Source of the DNA: Setophaga petechia
Taxonomy: Eukaryota > Chordata > Aves > Passeriformes > Parulidae
Assembly (NCBI GenBank): GCA_024362935.1
Contig: JANCRA010000004.1
Span: 21,712,121-21,776,120 of the forward strand
Direction: 5' to 3'
Length of the DNA stretch: 64,000 nucleotides
A model generated the notes under the pieces. That model saw nothing but the letters and a program-made list of their open reading frames with translations. It was not told where the DNA came from and did not search any database. This document shows, piece by piece, positions 40,001 to 48,672 of this stretch. Position numbers and translations under genes: made by a program. The first letter of the stretch is position 1; the number at the start of each line of letters is the position of its first letter.

Positions 40001-41653
40001 CTATTCTCCATGGGCCTCTTTCAAATTCTGGTTTTCTAGACAAATCCCTTCTGAGTATCAAAAGCTATTCAGAAAGATTACTGCCATATTTGCTTTTAGA
40101 AGTAAGCAAATAGTTTTTACTGCTGCCATTTACTAACGGGAAGCATTATTGCTGCACAATTAGGGTCCATCAAGTAAGACTACCTATGATGTTCTTGAGC
40201 AGAAAGTTTGTCAAAACTACCATCTCCATCTCAAATTTTGTAATAAATGAAATTCTAAAGTGAAAAATGTACTAAGAATTTGTAACTGCACTGTGCAGTA
40301 TCTTTTAGGAGGGCTACCAAAACTACAACTGCTTATATGAAAACATAAGGGAAATATTTTTAAAATTCCTAAAAGTACATTCTAAAACAACTTCTGTTGG
40401 CATGTGGCCAGAATTACACACTTCATGTTATTTACCCTCAATATTTGCCCACACAGTTAAATATTAAGGAAGCCACCAAGGGATTCATTTTCTCACCTCT
40501 TTCTCCACTCCTCTAAAAAATTAGTTGATTCACTGATTTCCAACAATGCATGCCAAGAATGTATAGTATAACAAATCATCTTTTACAAATCATTTTACAT
40601 ACAGAACTACATCTGACAAAGAAAGAGCATCTTGGGCTTATGATTGCTCCCTCTCCAGAGATTCTTAACAGATCTATGAAACTGGGAAGGCCCTACAAGC
40701 ACCAAATACCCAAAGACACAGGATAAAACAAGCAGCTGTAGGATAAACCCAGTCCTACTCTTACAGTTGAACATTTCTTAGATCTGGATAGCTAGTGGGC
40801 ATGCAAGCTACACAGGAAAGGTAAGAAGTCAGTAAAAACGAGTTTTGCAGAGAAAATCAAAATGGAAAATGAGTTGGCCTAAGACCATGCCAGTCTTAAA
40901 AACATCCTACTTTTGCAGTCGACATAAGGGTGGAAAGAGCACACCACGTCTGGGATAGATAAACACTCCCTGTAAACAAAATAAATACTCGGCAGCTTCA
41001 GCACAGCCCTACCAACAAGCTGTTTGAGAGCAGGATCTATTTACCTCTGTGATTCCCACTACGGCATTAATGACCGATGACAACTGAGACACAATTATGA
41101 TGCTGAACCTTGGTAATCTTTGCACATTGCACAGTTATTTAATATCTTGCTCACCCAAACTTATCCCCTACTGCTAGTGCCGTTTAGACCACAGAAATAA
41201 TACTTCCTCAGCGACTTTGCGTATTATTCCCCTTCCTTCAACTATGCAACTTGATGCATCTGAAAGTCCCAAGAAATGTGCAAATTATCCTGAAACGGCA
41301 GGCTGACACCTCCCTCAATGCCTGTCAGATACGGGCTCGTGGTTCGTAAAGCACAGCGTTATTCAGCAGGAATTAGAGGGCAGCAAGATGTGAGAGAAAA
41401 ACGCACCCCCAAAACACGCCGCAGCCCCAGCCGCTGCGAAGGTCACCAGCCCCATCCTCTGCCCGCTGCCCGCCCGGGAGGACCATAACACTGCCCCGAG
41501 AAGTTTCGGAGCGCACCCGCGGGCGCCGCACCCGGGGCTGCGGGGGCGAGGCCGATGGCCGCAGTCACCGGCAAGTCGGGCGAAGTCCCGCGCCCGCTGG
41601 CCCCCGCCGTGACTCACCAGCCGGGACTGGGCGCGCTGCAGGAACTCGTCCAT
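3977..41653 (-). CDS. PRUNE2: PRUNE2 (BMCC1), 5' part of gene, six coding exons
   Basis: Joined exons 41653-41618, 15061-14957, 14496-14294, 13030-12867, 6749-6597 and 4071-3977 give 252 codons with no stop and consistent phases at all five junctions. The product matches the N-terminus of vertebrate PRUNE2 almost residue for residue where I recall the human protein: MDEFLQRAQSRL, then HVVLGNKPCDLDS, FHIFRDEINLH and KEILQKAPELIT. PRUNE2 is a large (about 3,000-residue in human) cytoplasmic, neuron-rich protein with an N-terminal DHH/DHHA2 region related to the phosphodiesterase PRUNE1 and a C-terminal BCH (CRAL-TRIO-like) domain. Only the N-terminal part is here; the gene continues left of the window. 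The start codon has a strong context (G at -3, G at +4) and lies in a CpG island. In this domain the DHH signature is replaced by NSS (residues 109-111), so catalysis by this domain is doubtful. Orthology is very likely; the splice forms used are inferred. Confidence 0.95.
4072..6596 (-). other. PRUNE2: PRUNE2 intron 5
   Basis: This is 2,525 bp of AT-rich intron with a short A run at about 5381-5392. No repeat family, RNA gene or additional exon was recognised. Confidence 0.8.
6597..6749 (-). CDS. PRUNE2: PRUNE2 coding exon 5
   Basis: The exon is 153 nt, residues 170 (second and third bases) to 221 (first base), between an acceptor ending TTTCAG and donor GTAGTG. It encodes SILFKCMSLEADRMTEHQ, then a predicted helical segment with LEERFPDLPSREEI and LQETQFNTQG. 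Lys175 stands where PRUNE1 has the motif IV aspartate. The frame stays open upstream to about 7038, but that part lies in intron 4 and does not resemble the family. Confidence 0.94.
7165..7350 (+). mobile_element. CR1 LINE 3' fragment
   Basis: AACAGGCTGCCCAGAGAATA, CATCCCTAGAAGTGTCCAAG and the downstream GAATGATCTTAAAGTC match the 3' part of avian CR1 in plus orientation. It is 5' truncated and diverged, and it lies in PRUNE2 intron 4, antisense to the gene. Confidence 0.8.
12205..12233. repeat. 29-bp near-perfect palindrome
   Basis: AGTAACTTAAAAGT, one central T, then the exact reverse complement ACTTTTAAGTTACT. It lies in PRUNE2 intron 4, about 640 bp upstream of exon 4 in plus coordinates and therefore downstream of that exon in gene direction. 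Confidence 0.85.
12867..13030 (-). CDS. PRUNE2: PRUNE2 coding exon 4
   Basis: The exon is 164 nt, from the last base of codon 115 to the first base of codon 170, between acceptor TTGATAG and donor GTGAGA. It encodes EDKSLESAVVKVINPDEQ followed by a Ser-rich turn and VVKEILQKAPELITQQLAYL. Where PRUNE1 has a LDHR motif, this exon has INPD (128-131), another lost ligand position. The stretch from 12772 to 12866 is open in frame but is intron read-through beyond the donor. Confidence 0.94.
13031..14293 (-). other. PRUNE2: PRUNE2 intron 3
   Basis: This is 1,263 bp of intron with a T run at about 13378-13390. No other feature was seen. Confidence 0.85.
14294..14496 (-). CDS. PRUNE2: PRUNE2 coding exon 3 (DHH motif II, degenerate motif III)
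   Basis: The exon is 203 nt, residues 48-114 plus two bases of codon 115, between acceptor TGTTACAG and donor GTATTG. It carries VSPPDVLCLPVLNIP, then FRDEINL at 88-94, the conserved second motif of the Prune family. The third motif, which is VDHH in PRUNE1, reads VNSS here (108-111). Codon 115 (AG plus T, serine) is completed by exon 4, giving TSEDKSLES across the junction, as expected for PRUNE2. Confidence 0.95.
14497..14956 (-). other. PRUNE2: PRUNE2 intron 2
   Basis: This is 460 bp of intron with a short A-rich tract at about 14624-14640. Nothing else was recognised. Confidence 0.88.
14957..15061 (-). CDS. PRUNE2: PRUNE2 coding exon 2 (DHH motif I)
   Basis: Thirty-five codons, residues 13-47, between an acceptor reading TGTTACAG and a donor GTAATG; phase 0 at both ends. 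It starts NRSKRVEKVHVV and ends YAYFLDK. CDLDS at residues 30-34 is the first aspartate motif of the DHH superfamily and is still intact. The exon is 105 nt and is separated from exon 1 by about 26.6 kb. Confidence 0.95.
16340..16985 (-). mobile_element. CR1 LINE fragment, minus orientation
   Basis: Phrases such as AAGAATTTCTTCACAATACC, CATCTCCAGGCTGAACATTC, GCCCAGGTGCAGCACCTGGC and the passage from CAAGCCTGTCAAGGTTCCTC onward are typical of the reverse complement of an avian CR1 3' end. At about 650 bp it is one of the two longest copies here. It is locally GC-richer than the surrounding intron and gives several overlapping spurious frames on both strands. Confidence 0.85.
18692..18727. repeat. 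Perfect 15-bp inverted repeat, 6-nt loop
   Basis: AATAAATTGTACCTC at 18692-18706 is followed by the loop AAACCA and by the exact reverse complement at 18713-18727. A further partial copy, AATTGTACCTC, lies just upstream at about 18681-18691. It is in PRUNE2 intron 1 and could fold in the pre-mRNA. Confidence 0.85.
21698..21745 (-). mobile_element. Possible CR1 remnant
   Basis: AATCATAGCTGGAAGAGATG resembles the reverse complement of a CR1 tail, but the resemblance lasts for only about 45 bp. It could be chance. Confidence 0.3.
22132..22203. repeat. 36-bp tandem duplication, two copies
   Basis: Two adjacent 36-bp copies share the core TGTAATACTGTGCTTGTTAG and differ by one visible base (C or T before the core). 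It is probably a recent local duplication in intron 1. Confidence 0.85.
25604..25788. repeat. A/C-only low-complexity tract
   Basis: About 185 bp made almost only of A and C on the plus strand, with units such as AAACAAACAAAAACCC and CCAAACCCCAAAAACCC. The minus strand, which is the PRUNE2 RNA strand, is therefore T/G-rich with runs like GGGTTTTTGGGG. The G/T-rich protein-like frame here is an artefact of composition. Confidence 0.85.
28339..28362 (+). repeat. G-quadruplex motif
   Basis: Four G runs in 24 bp: six G at 28339-28344, four at 28349-28352, three at 28354-28356 and five at 28358-28362, with loops TAGC, A and A. This meets the classic quadruplex rule on the plus strand, which is the template strand of PRUNE2. 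Confidence 0.8.
29228..29545 (-). mobile_element. CR1 LINE fragment, minus orientation
   Basis: It begins TTTCACAGAATCATAAAATC, continues through CCATCAAGTCCAACTCCCTG and AGAAGCCTGTTCTAGTGACT, and ends near CACCGCTCACAAAAGAGGGA. This is the reverse complement of an avian CR1 3' region. The C-rich stretch just to the right (29530-29580) may be outside the element. Confidence 0.87.
38722..38780 (-). mobile_element. Short CR1 tail remnant
   Basis: GATAGAATGGTTTAGAAGGA followed by CTCATCTAGTCTCACC resembles the start of a reverse-complement CR1 tail. It is short and old, so the assignment is moderate. Confidence 0.55.
41618..41653 (-). CDS. PRUNE2: PRUNE2 coding exon 1
   Basis: Residues 1-12, MDEFLQRAQSRL, followed directly by a GTGAGTC donor. 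Human PRUNE2 starts in the same way as I recall it (MEEFLQRAKSKL). The exon ends in phase 0. The ATG sits in a good initiation context (GCCATGG) inside the CpG island. The 5' untranslated part lies to the right of 41653, but its start cannot be placed from sequence alone. Confidence 0.93.
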
Positions 41654-41787
41654 GGCTCCGGCCGGGCGCAGGGCAGGCAGGAGCGCGGCCGGGCTGCCCG
41701 CTCGGCGCTGCCCGCTCGGCGCCCCGCCTGCCCCGTGCCCCCCGCGCTGCGGAGCCCCCGCCCCGCCCCGCCCTGGCCGCCGCGGGC

Positions 41788-41799
41788 GCTGACGTCAGC
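41788..41799. promoter_or_regulatory. Palindromic CRE (CREB/ATF site)
   Basis: GCTGACGTCAGC is a perfect 12-bp palindrome holding the full consensus TGACGTCA. It lies about 137 bp upstream of the PRUNE2 start codon, within the distance where functional CREs usually occur. CREB or ATF binding is inferred from the motif only. Confidence 0.6.
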
Positions 41800-42035
41800 C
41801 CGTGCCGCAAGGGCCGCGCGGAGCCCCGTGGAGCGCGCGCCCCGCGCCGGGACCCGGGCGGGCTCCCTGCGCCGCGCCGGGCCTGGGAGGGGCGGCTCGC
41901 CCTCAGACAGGGATTCCGAGCCAGGGACTGGGCGCGCCGAGACCCGCCCGACGCAGGGGCTCCGAGCAACAGGCACCAGCCGGTGGCTGCTGCCGTTTGC
42001 TTGGGCGGCGGTCTCTCAGTTCCCACTTCACCCAT

Positions 42036-42140
42036 AGTTAGACCTGGTGTAGTGGAAGGTGTCCCTGTCCACTGCAGGGGAGTTGGAAATAGATGTCCTA
42101 TCAGGTCCCTTCCAGCTCAAATCATTCTACGTCTTTAACA
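42036..42140 (+). mobile_element. CR1 LINE 3' tail fragment
   Basis: The stretch reads GACCTGGTGTAGTGGAAGG, then GTCCCTTCCAGCTCAAATCA and TTCTACG, the typical end of an avian CR1 element in plus orientation. It is short and diverged. It begins about 25 bp from the right edge of the CpG island, so it marks the boundary of the PRUNE2 promoter. Confidence 0.8.
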
Positions 42141-45100
42141 GTCAAGCCTTAGTAAACCGTGCCTTGTACCTCAAACCTAGGATCATTTCTAAATATTGTG
42201 CCCACAGTCACATATCATGTACATATATTCAATTGAACAGCTCACAAAGGAGCCTTCTAGGCTAGAATCCACTTCGTGGAGAAATAAAGAGAAACGTTGA
42301 AGAGCTGGAATCCAGTACTATAGAAGTCAATGGGAGGTCATGCAATGAGTGCAGAGTAGACCAGAAAATGAGCTGTAGGGTTTGCAGCATCTCCAGCGCC
42401 CTCACACCACTAGTATTCCCCACAGTGTGGGGGTTTTTCCCACTCTAAATATGTAACCTGAATAGTGCAGTTCTATTATTCCAATCAAGTTGTGCCTCGC
42501 TCACTGAAGAGTGAGTGGTGACTAATTGTTAATAAATTCAGAGCTATGAGATCTGGGATTTTTCTCTCTTGTGTGTTTTTTGCAGCTCATGGAAGATATT
42601 ACTGTAAGAGCTAAAAGCTCTTGCTTCCTTATTAACAAACTTTTTCTTGTAATTTACTCTCATTTGATTTGTTAATTCTTCCATGATATCTTGCAGATCC
42701 TGTCACTGTGTTTCCTGCCATAATCAATCTGCTTTGCCTAGTCATATGTTCCAATTGGAAATTGTTCTGGGGAACAGAAAAAATAAACCTTCATCTGTAT
42801 CATAACCGTCTAAAACTGGAAGGTAAATCTTCATTAAAATACTTCAGTAGACAAATTATGTAAAGCAAAGTACTCTAAATGACAGTGTTCTACAGGAAAA
42901 AGATAATTTCTGTTTCATTTACTGGAATATTTCTTCTTCTGAAATGCATTTGTCTGTTTGCCCATTAATTTATTTCAGAACTCTATCTGAATTTGGTTTT
43001 CTGGTTGTTCTGTAGAAAAGTAAGTCTCCTGAAAAATTACAGGTCAAAACCTGTAACACAACATACTCTCATACATGTAACTTGTAAATGAAGTATTACA
43101 ATACAGAAATTGCTGTGTAGCTTAGGATGCAAAGATGAGGTTGACTTGGAATGTATTGCTAAGTAAGAGAACAGTATGCCCTGCACAAAGAAAAGCAGTA
43201 AAGTATATCTCTCACTTCAGTTAAGTCTGCAAAACAAAATTTTAAAATCCACCTTGCAACATGACGTAAACTGAAGTTTGGGAAACTAATGCTTAAAAAG
43301 ACATTTTTGGTGCATATGTATTAAAAGAATAATTTTTAAAAAGCACCAGAACAGCAAATACTTGAATGAAAAAGTAGAATTTACAGGCAGGAAAGTTGTG
43401 TTCTTATGCCTTGTACCAAAAAGCACACTCACTCTTATATGCTGTAAATAAAATGTGTTGACTAATTGCTTCTCTGTACATCCATTGAACAAATCTATGT
43501 ATGTAAATATACCTCTACATTGTAGTATCCAAGTGGTCCTTCACTGAATCTAGAAGAACCGTGCGGATACTTGGTGATCCCCATGTTGGATTTCCAGAGA
43601 TGGCCTCAGTACAGCTGCACTGACAACAAAAGAGAGTGCACCTGAGCTCCCTGAAAACATTAGGACTATATAGCTTTTGAAACTGCTTTTTGAGTTACTT
43701 TTTTGCCCCCATAATTATTGTATGAGTTACATATTGAATAATTAATTATTCATATCCTATTGTGCAAAACCATGCACAGAGTACCGATCTTTGTATCTGT
43801 TTAATATTTAATAGAAATTCCTAAGCCTTATTCTCCTCTTTTCTGCCCCACTTCTAGCCACTAATTTACTTCCACTTTACTGAAGGGTAAATTAGAGGTG
43901 AATCAGGACCCAGATTATTTTTTTATCCTCATTCCTAAAGTAGCAAAAACCCTTCACAATCATCCAGAGGCTCTTCCTAGGGTGTGTTCTTCATTTGACG
44001 TGTGCAACTCATCTCCTTACTAAATCTGTGGGAATCATGTATGTTTCCCAAAGTGAGAATTTGGGACACATTCATAGAATCAAATTATTGAAAAAAAGAC
44101 TTGCTGAGCAGTACTGGGGTTTGACTTGTTCATAAGCACATTTGCAGTACGCCTTGTCACACTGAAGGGACTTAGGCTGTGAATTGAGAGTTCGACTTTG
44201 TGTGTCTTTGTTGTTTTGAAAATAGAAATACAAATATTGTCATACTTCTTCAGAGAGTATGGTTTGGAAGTGAATACTTCTCTGATCACATGGCAAAATT
44301 CATTTTTTAATTTCAACCATTATTCAAGTATGTGTAAATACATGATTGCTTTGCTATGCCTTTTTACTGCATCCTAAAAACCCCTGTAACTCCAGTAATG
44401 ATGAACAACATCTTACACTACATGTTCTTCTAAAAGTCATCCAATTTTCACCATGGACCACCAGGGAAAAGTAATTTTTATGGTACACAAACTATCCTAG
44501 TAAAACCTTATATCCTCACACTTACTGTGTGCTACCAAATAATACAGACTTTTGTGATATTTTATAGTTTCTGTGGTTCCTATCCATTTTATTTATTCTC
44601 CAGGCATACTGTTCAAATCATTCTATTCTATGTAATGGAGAAGTAAAACCAGTGATTACACGTCTCAGAGCAACTCAGAACTAAACTCTGTAACTCAGTT
44701 TAGCAGTTTTAAGTTTACCAGGGAAATAGAAGAGCTGTCATGATACAGCAATCTAGCAGTCTAGTATTTCTATCAAAATGTATTGTATGATAAACACTTC
44801 AATAATTATTAACAATCATTTTCATGTTAAATAAGGCTAAGGTTCCCATTGCAAGACTTTTTATACTATCACAGTAAGAATAAATAGTTCCTGCCCATGG
44901 ACTGAGAATGTAACATAATCATTTTAATGATAGTACAAAAGAAGTTCACAGCCCTCAGCTCTTGTAAGAGGATATTATTTAAAAGTTTGAAAGGAAAAAG
45001 GTGATTTCACAAATTACTGACAGACTAGTTCTGCAGACAGCCACCCAAAGAAACAGAAAAGGACAAATCTGTGCATAGCAGCCGTCGGCTGACAGTCATT

Positions 45101-45287
45101 TGCACTGGCACTCAAGCCATTTTACTTTCAGAGTCACTATGATTTCCAGGTACACCTATGAAACTACTGGCTTTTACTTGAAGAGTTTTATCAATATGTC
45201 CCATCCTTAGAATCCCCAATTATCCAGTCTTTGGTATCAAGTGTCTTCACTTCCTGTGTTTAGTATTTCCACAGTTTTTCATAGGTC
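42141..45287. other. Intergenic upstream DNA, unrecognised
   Basis: AT-rich sequence upstream of PRUNE2. No gene, repeat family or RNA gene was recognised. Confidence 0.6.
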
Positions 45288-46035
45288 CCAGGATCATAGA
45301 ATTGTTTCGTTTACCCCTTACATCATCAAGTCCACCCATTAATCCAGCACCAGTCTGTGCCGCTAAATGTGTCCCTAAATGCCACATCAACAAGTCTTTT
45401 CTCCAGATTAAACAACCCCAGCTTCCTCAGCTACTCCTCACAGGGCTAGTGCTCCACTAGATCTTTGACCTTCTCTGGATGCTCGCCAGCCTCTCAGTGT
45501 CTGTCCTGCAGTGAGGGGAGGTCCAACACTGGATACAGAATTTGGGGTGAGACCTCACATGAGTACAGGGTGAGGTTTTCTCCCTTTGCTAGTCCTGCTG
45601 GCCACACTGTTGCTGATATAGGCCAGGATGTCATTGGCCTTCTTGGTTACCTGGGCACAGCTGGGTCAAGTTCAGCTGCTGTCAACCAACAGCCTCTGGT
45701 CCTTTTCTGCTGAGCAGCTTTCCAGGCTCTCTGCCCCCAGCCTGTAGCACTCCTGCATGGTGTGCTGGTGACCCAAGGACACGATCTGGCACTTTGCCTT
45801 TTCGAGCCTTATACGACTGGCCTTGACCCATCGATCCAGTCTGCCCAGATCCCTCTGCAGAGCCTTCCTGCCCTCAGCAGGAATCACTCCCGCCCAGCTT
45901 GGTGTCATCTGCAAACTGTCTGAGGGGGCACTCAGTCAACCCCTCACCCAGATCATTGACCAAGATAATAAATGGAACTGGACCCACTACTGAGCCCTGG
46001 GGAACACTACTTGTTACTGGCTGCCAGTCACCCTA
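45288..46035 (-). mobile_element. CR1 LINE fragment, minus orientation
   Basis: It starts GGATCATAGAATTGTTTCG and runs through TTCTCCAGATTAAACAACCC, GATATAGGCCAGGATGTCAT, GTGTCATCTGCAAACTGTCT and GAGCCCTGGGGAACACTACT. These are typical of the reverse complement of the CR1 3' portion. It is about 750 bp, the longest CR1 piece here. The open frames inside it are not intact LINE proteins. Confidence 0.88.
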
Positions 46036-48369
46036 TAAAGACAGACAAAAAGAAACCATATCAGAAGACCCTTCTCCAAACGTGAAGACTATCCATCAAA
46101 AATGCGTAAAACCTCTAAGCAGTGGATGCCTCCTTTCTTTCTTTAGTGAAAGCATGAAAATGAAGGCAATGAACTCACTGTCCCTTTTGCACTTCTGGTT
46201 TGCCCAATGTAAACAAAGTAGTATTAAGAAATTTTGTTCTCCGAGGGATTACTTTTATTCAATTATTTCATTTATGAAAATAAATTTCAAGGTAAATTTC
46301 AAGGTAAAACTTTATAATACGCCCTATTTCTTTTGTGGAATATTTGTTGTGGAATAATGAAATTGCCACTGCTTTTCTTGAGGGACAAAGGAAGAGAAAG
46401 AAGCTATGCCTGCCTAGGAGGTGACTTCTAAAATCTGATACAGATATCTGTTGAGGTTTTCAAAGACCAAATGCATTAACCGTATTTTAATTGTGAATAG
46501 CACATAATTCCTGCGTTACAATAATTGCAAAACTGATTAAGATACCAGAGCCAAGGCTAGCTACCAAATTAAAGCCAAAAAACAATATTGAATCAATATC
46601 AAATGTACTTGGAGTTATCCCAAACAATAGATGATTGAATGTCTTTCTGTGTGGGAAAGTACAGGCTGAAAGTGGACAATAGAACTGCCTGTTTAGTCCA
46701 CTCCCCAACTACAGTTTGTAGCAAATAAGCATGAAATTAAGTGTGAGAAGCCAGAATCCAGATTCATTTCCCATCAGCACTATGTCCCTGGAAACCGAGT
46801 TCCCAGGTTGTTCATCACATTTCAACACAGCTGTATTCTAAGCCAGGTTATTATAGAAGTTAACCTTCTGTGCTGCTACCTCTTTCTTACACCATGTATG
46901 CTGATAATTTAGGCAAATTCCATGTGTCATGTGCATAATCCCCAACTGTACAAATGATCAGTCTGCTAAATGACAGATTATGTTATGTGCACAGCCTCAG
47001 TGCAGGCTACTTGTGTGAAGCTAGTCCCAGGTCAAAGAAGTAATTCTGGTAGATGGGCTCAGTTTAAGCTACTAACAAATCTCCTATTCACTTGTCACTT
47101 GGAAGTTAATTGAAGGAAATGTATTCCTATTATGCTGCCTTATACTAGTAGTATTTAAACTAGGCAGAAAGCATGTTTCCAAGGGTAATCTCTGTCAAAG
47201 TAGGGGGTAAGGGCTTAAGATACTTGACTTAAATCATTAACACTGTTTGCTTCCCATGTACATGGGTCAAAGTCCTCAGAAGTTTTAGGCTGGAGTGAGC
47301 ATAAGGCATTTTCCAGTTAACTAGAAGAAAATTAGAGTAAACAGTACATAAAACTTTTGCCATATAGATTGCCATTGATCAACTGCATACAGTATGTGTA
47401 TTATTTTTGAATTTGGAGATGTTTAGATGTTCAAAAGTAAGCATACTTACAATTATTATTTTGAATAGAGATAAAAAGGGAATAAGAGTGAGCTTCAGAT
47501 TTCAAATTATAGAAAATAACATGAAGAGAATCTTAGCTCTGTGGTAATAATTGTGGAATACATTACACTGAATAATATAGTCATTACTATTTGGAAACCA
47601 AAAGGTAATGTAAGAACTTCTCATTTTGCAATTTGACCAGAATATGCAACTGGTTATCATAGACCAGCTAGAAGTAACTTTTAAGGCAGAAATTACTCAA
47701 TTAGTAGAATATCATGCTATTACTTTTAGACAGGTCTTCTCATTCCACAGACAAGTAACATAGCTAATAAGAGTTACATTACTAAAAAGAATACCACGTT
47801 TTTAGAGTGAATACAGTTCTTACCTTGACCTTTGAAATACATACATACTCAGCAAATTCATAGGACCTTTGCTTTGCAGACAATGCCAAATGTTTAGCAG
47901 ATATACTGATAAGAAAAGTAAGACTTGTGAGTGGTCAGTTTCTTTATCCTGCCCAAAACAGGGGCATTGGAACATGATGATATTTAAGGCCCCTTCTGAT
48001 ACAGGACATTCTTTGATTCTACAATACTATGAAGGTCCTAAGTACAAGTAAAAGTATTCTATATGATTAATAAAAGGTAATAAAGGATATTTATAGATAT
48101 TACCTCTAACTTTTGGGGGGTTTTTAATTTAAAATTAATTCAGTTTTTTTAATGACACACAAATGCAACAGTAGAATTGCAAAACTGATATTGATCTGAA
48201 GGTGTGAGTGAGAGGAATTCATGTGTAGTGGACAAAAAAACAGGCTATGGCAGAAGAGCACAGAACTCAGAACGCAGATTCTTTCCTTTGAGTCTGAGTT
48301 ACAGTTGCTGATTCTGTATACCCATCATAGTTTTTGCCAGGACCCAGAGGTTTTTCTATATCATCCCGT
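46036..48369. other. Intergenic DNA, unrecognised
   Basis: AT-rich sequence with only the small 12-bp tandem repeat noted separately. The frame at 45899-46357 begins inside a CR1 relic and has no support. Confidence 0.6.
46281..46308. repeat. 12-bp tandem repeat, 2.3 copies
   Basis: TAAATTTCAAGG is present twice with the first four bases of a third copy. Confidence 0.8.
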
Positions 48370-48443
48370 GCCTTTTCTTGCTCAGTTAGTAGATCACGAT
48401 ACTCTTAATCCCAGAGTTGTGGGTTAAAGCCCCAATTTAGGCA
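48370..48443 (+). pseudogene. Degenerate tRNA-Lys(CTT) relic
   Basis: The stretch lines up along its whole length with a eukaryotic tRNA-Lys(CTT). It has an A-box-like TTGCTCAGTTAGTAG, an anticodon region ACTCTTAATC with CTT at 48404-48406, a T-arm GTGGGTTAAAGCCCC, and 5' GCCT able to pair with 3' AGGC. The anticodon stem (CGATA against TCCCA) is broken, there is an extra base near position 8, and the T loop reads TTAAAGC rather than TTCGAGC, so it is unlikely to be functional. No SINE body follows; an LTR-like sequence starts 4 bp later. Confidence 0.6.
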
Positions 48444-48447
48444 GCAA

Positions 48448-48672
48448 TGTCATGGTTTAGGAACGGTACTCCCTAATCCAAGACAGCCCACACCCAAGGC
48501 TGTCCAAAACCAAATGCCATCCTCGCTCCCTCTTTCCCTCCCACTGCCCACTAAGGCAGGATGGAGTTGAGAACTGGAGGCACAAATGGTGAATATCACG
48601 GCTTCAGATAAGAACAATTTACTGAAAACAGCAATGAGGTAAGAAACAGCAACAATATTAATAACAAAAATT
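48448..48672 (+). mobile_element. Avian LTR retroelement fragment (5' part of an LTR)
   Basis: It starts TGTCATGGTTTAGGAACGG and includes TTCAGATAAGAACAATTTAC and AAACAGCAACAATATTAATA, phrases I associate with LTRs of avian endogenous retroviruses. It begins with TG, as LTRs do, but fades out near 48672 without a matching CA end or internal region, so it is truncated. No coding sequence is attached. The family name is not assigned. Confidence 0.55.

Larger units (their letters stand above)
15062..41617 (-). other. PRUNE2: PRUNE2 intron 1 (26.6 kb)
   Basis: This long first intron contains CR1 relics (about 16340-16985, 29228-29545, 38722-38780, possibly 21698-21745), a hairpin at 18692-18727, a 36-bp duplication at 22132-22203, an A/C tract at 25604-25788 and a G-quadruplex motif at 28339-28362. 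The remaining stretches are AT-rich with only short random-looking frames. Part of 33800-34560 is C/T-rich on the plus strand without a recognisable element. Regulatory elements are plausible in a first intron of this size but cannot be picked out without comparison to other birds. Confidence 0.8.
41380..42010 (-). promoter_or_regulatory. PRUNE2: CpG island promoter of PRUNE2
   Basis: This stretch is strikingly GC-rich and full of CG dinucleotides, in contrast with the AT-rich DNA on both sides. It spans coding exon 1 and the upstream region. It contains C-rich Sp1-like boxes at about 41754-41773 (GGGGCGGGG on the gene strand), a perfect CRE (TGACGTCA at 41790-41797) and a duplicated CTGCCCGCTCGGCG motif at about 41695-41722. 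No TATA box was seen, as is usual for CpG-island promoters. The exact start sites are unknown. Confidence 0.85.

Noticed and set aside
41555..42041. Long overlapping frames on both strands in the CpG island (up to about 160 codons)
   Set aside because: They are Arg/Pro/Ala/Gly-rich, as expected from GC-rich DNA with few stops. Only the 12-codon PRUNE2 exon within the island has family support.
45899..46357. 152-codon plus-strand frame
   Set aside because: It starts inside a minus-oriented CR1 relic and runs into AT-rich DNA, so it is a chance read-through frame.
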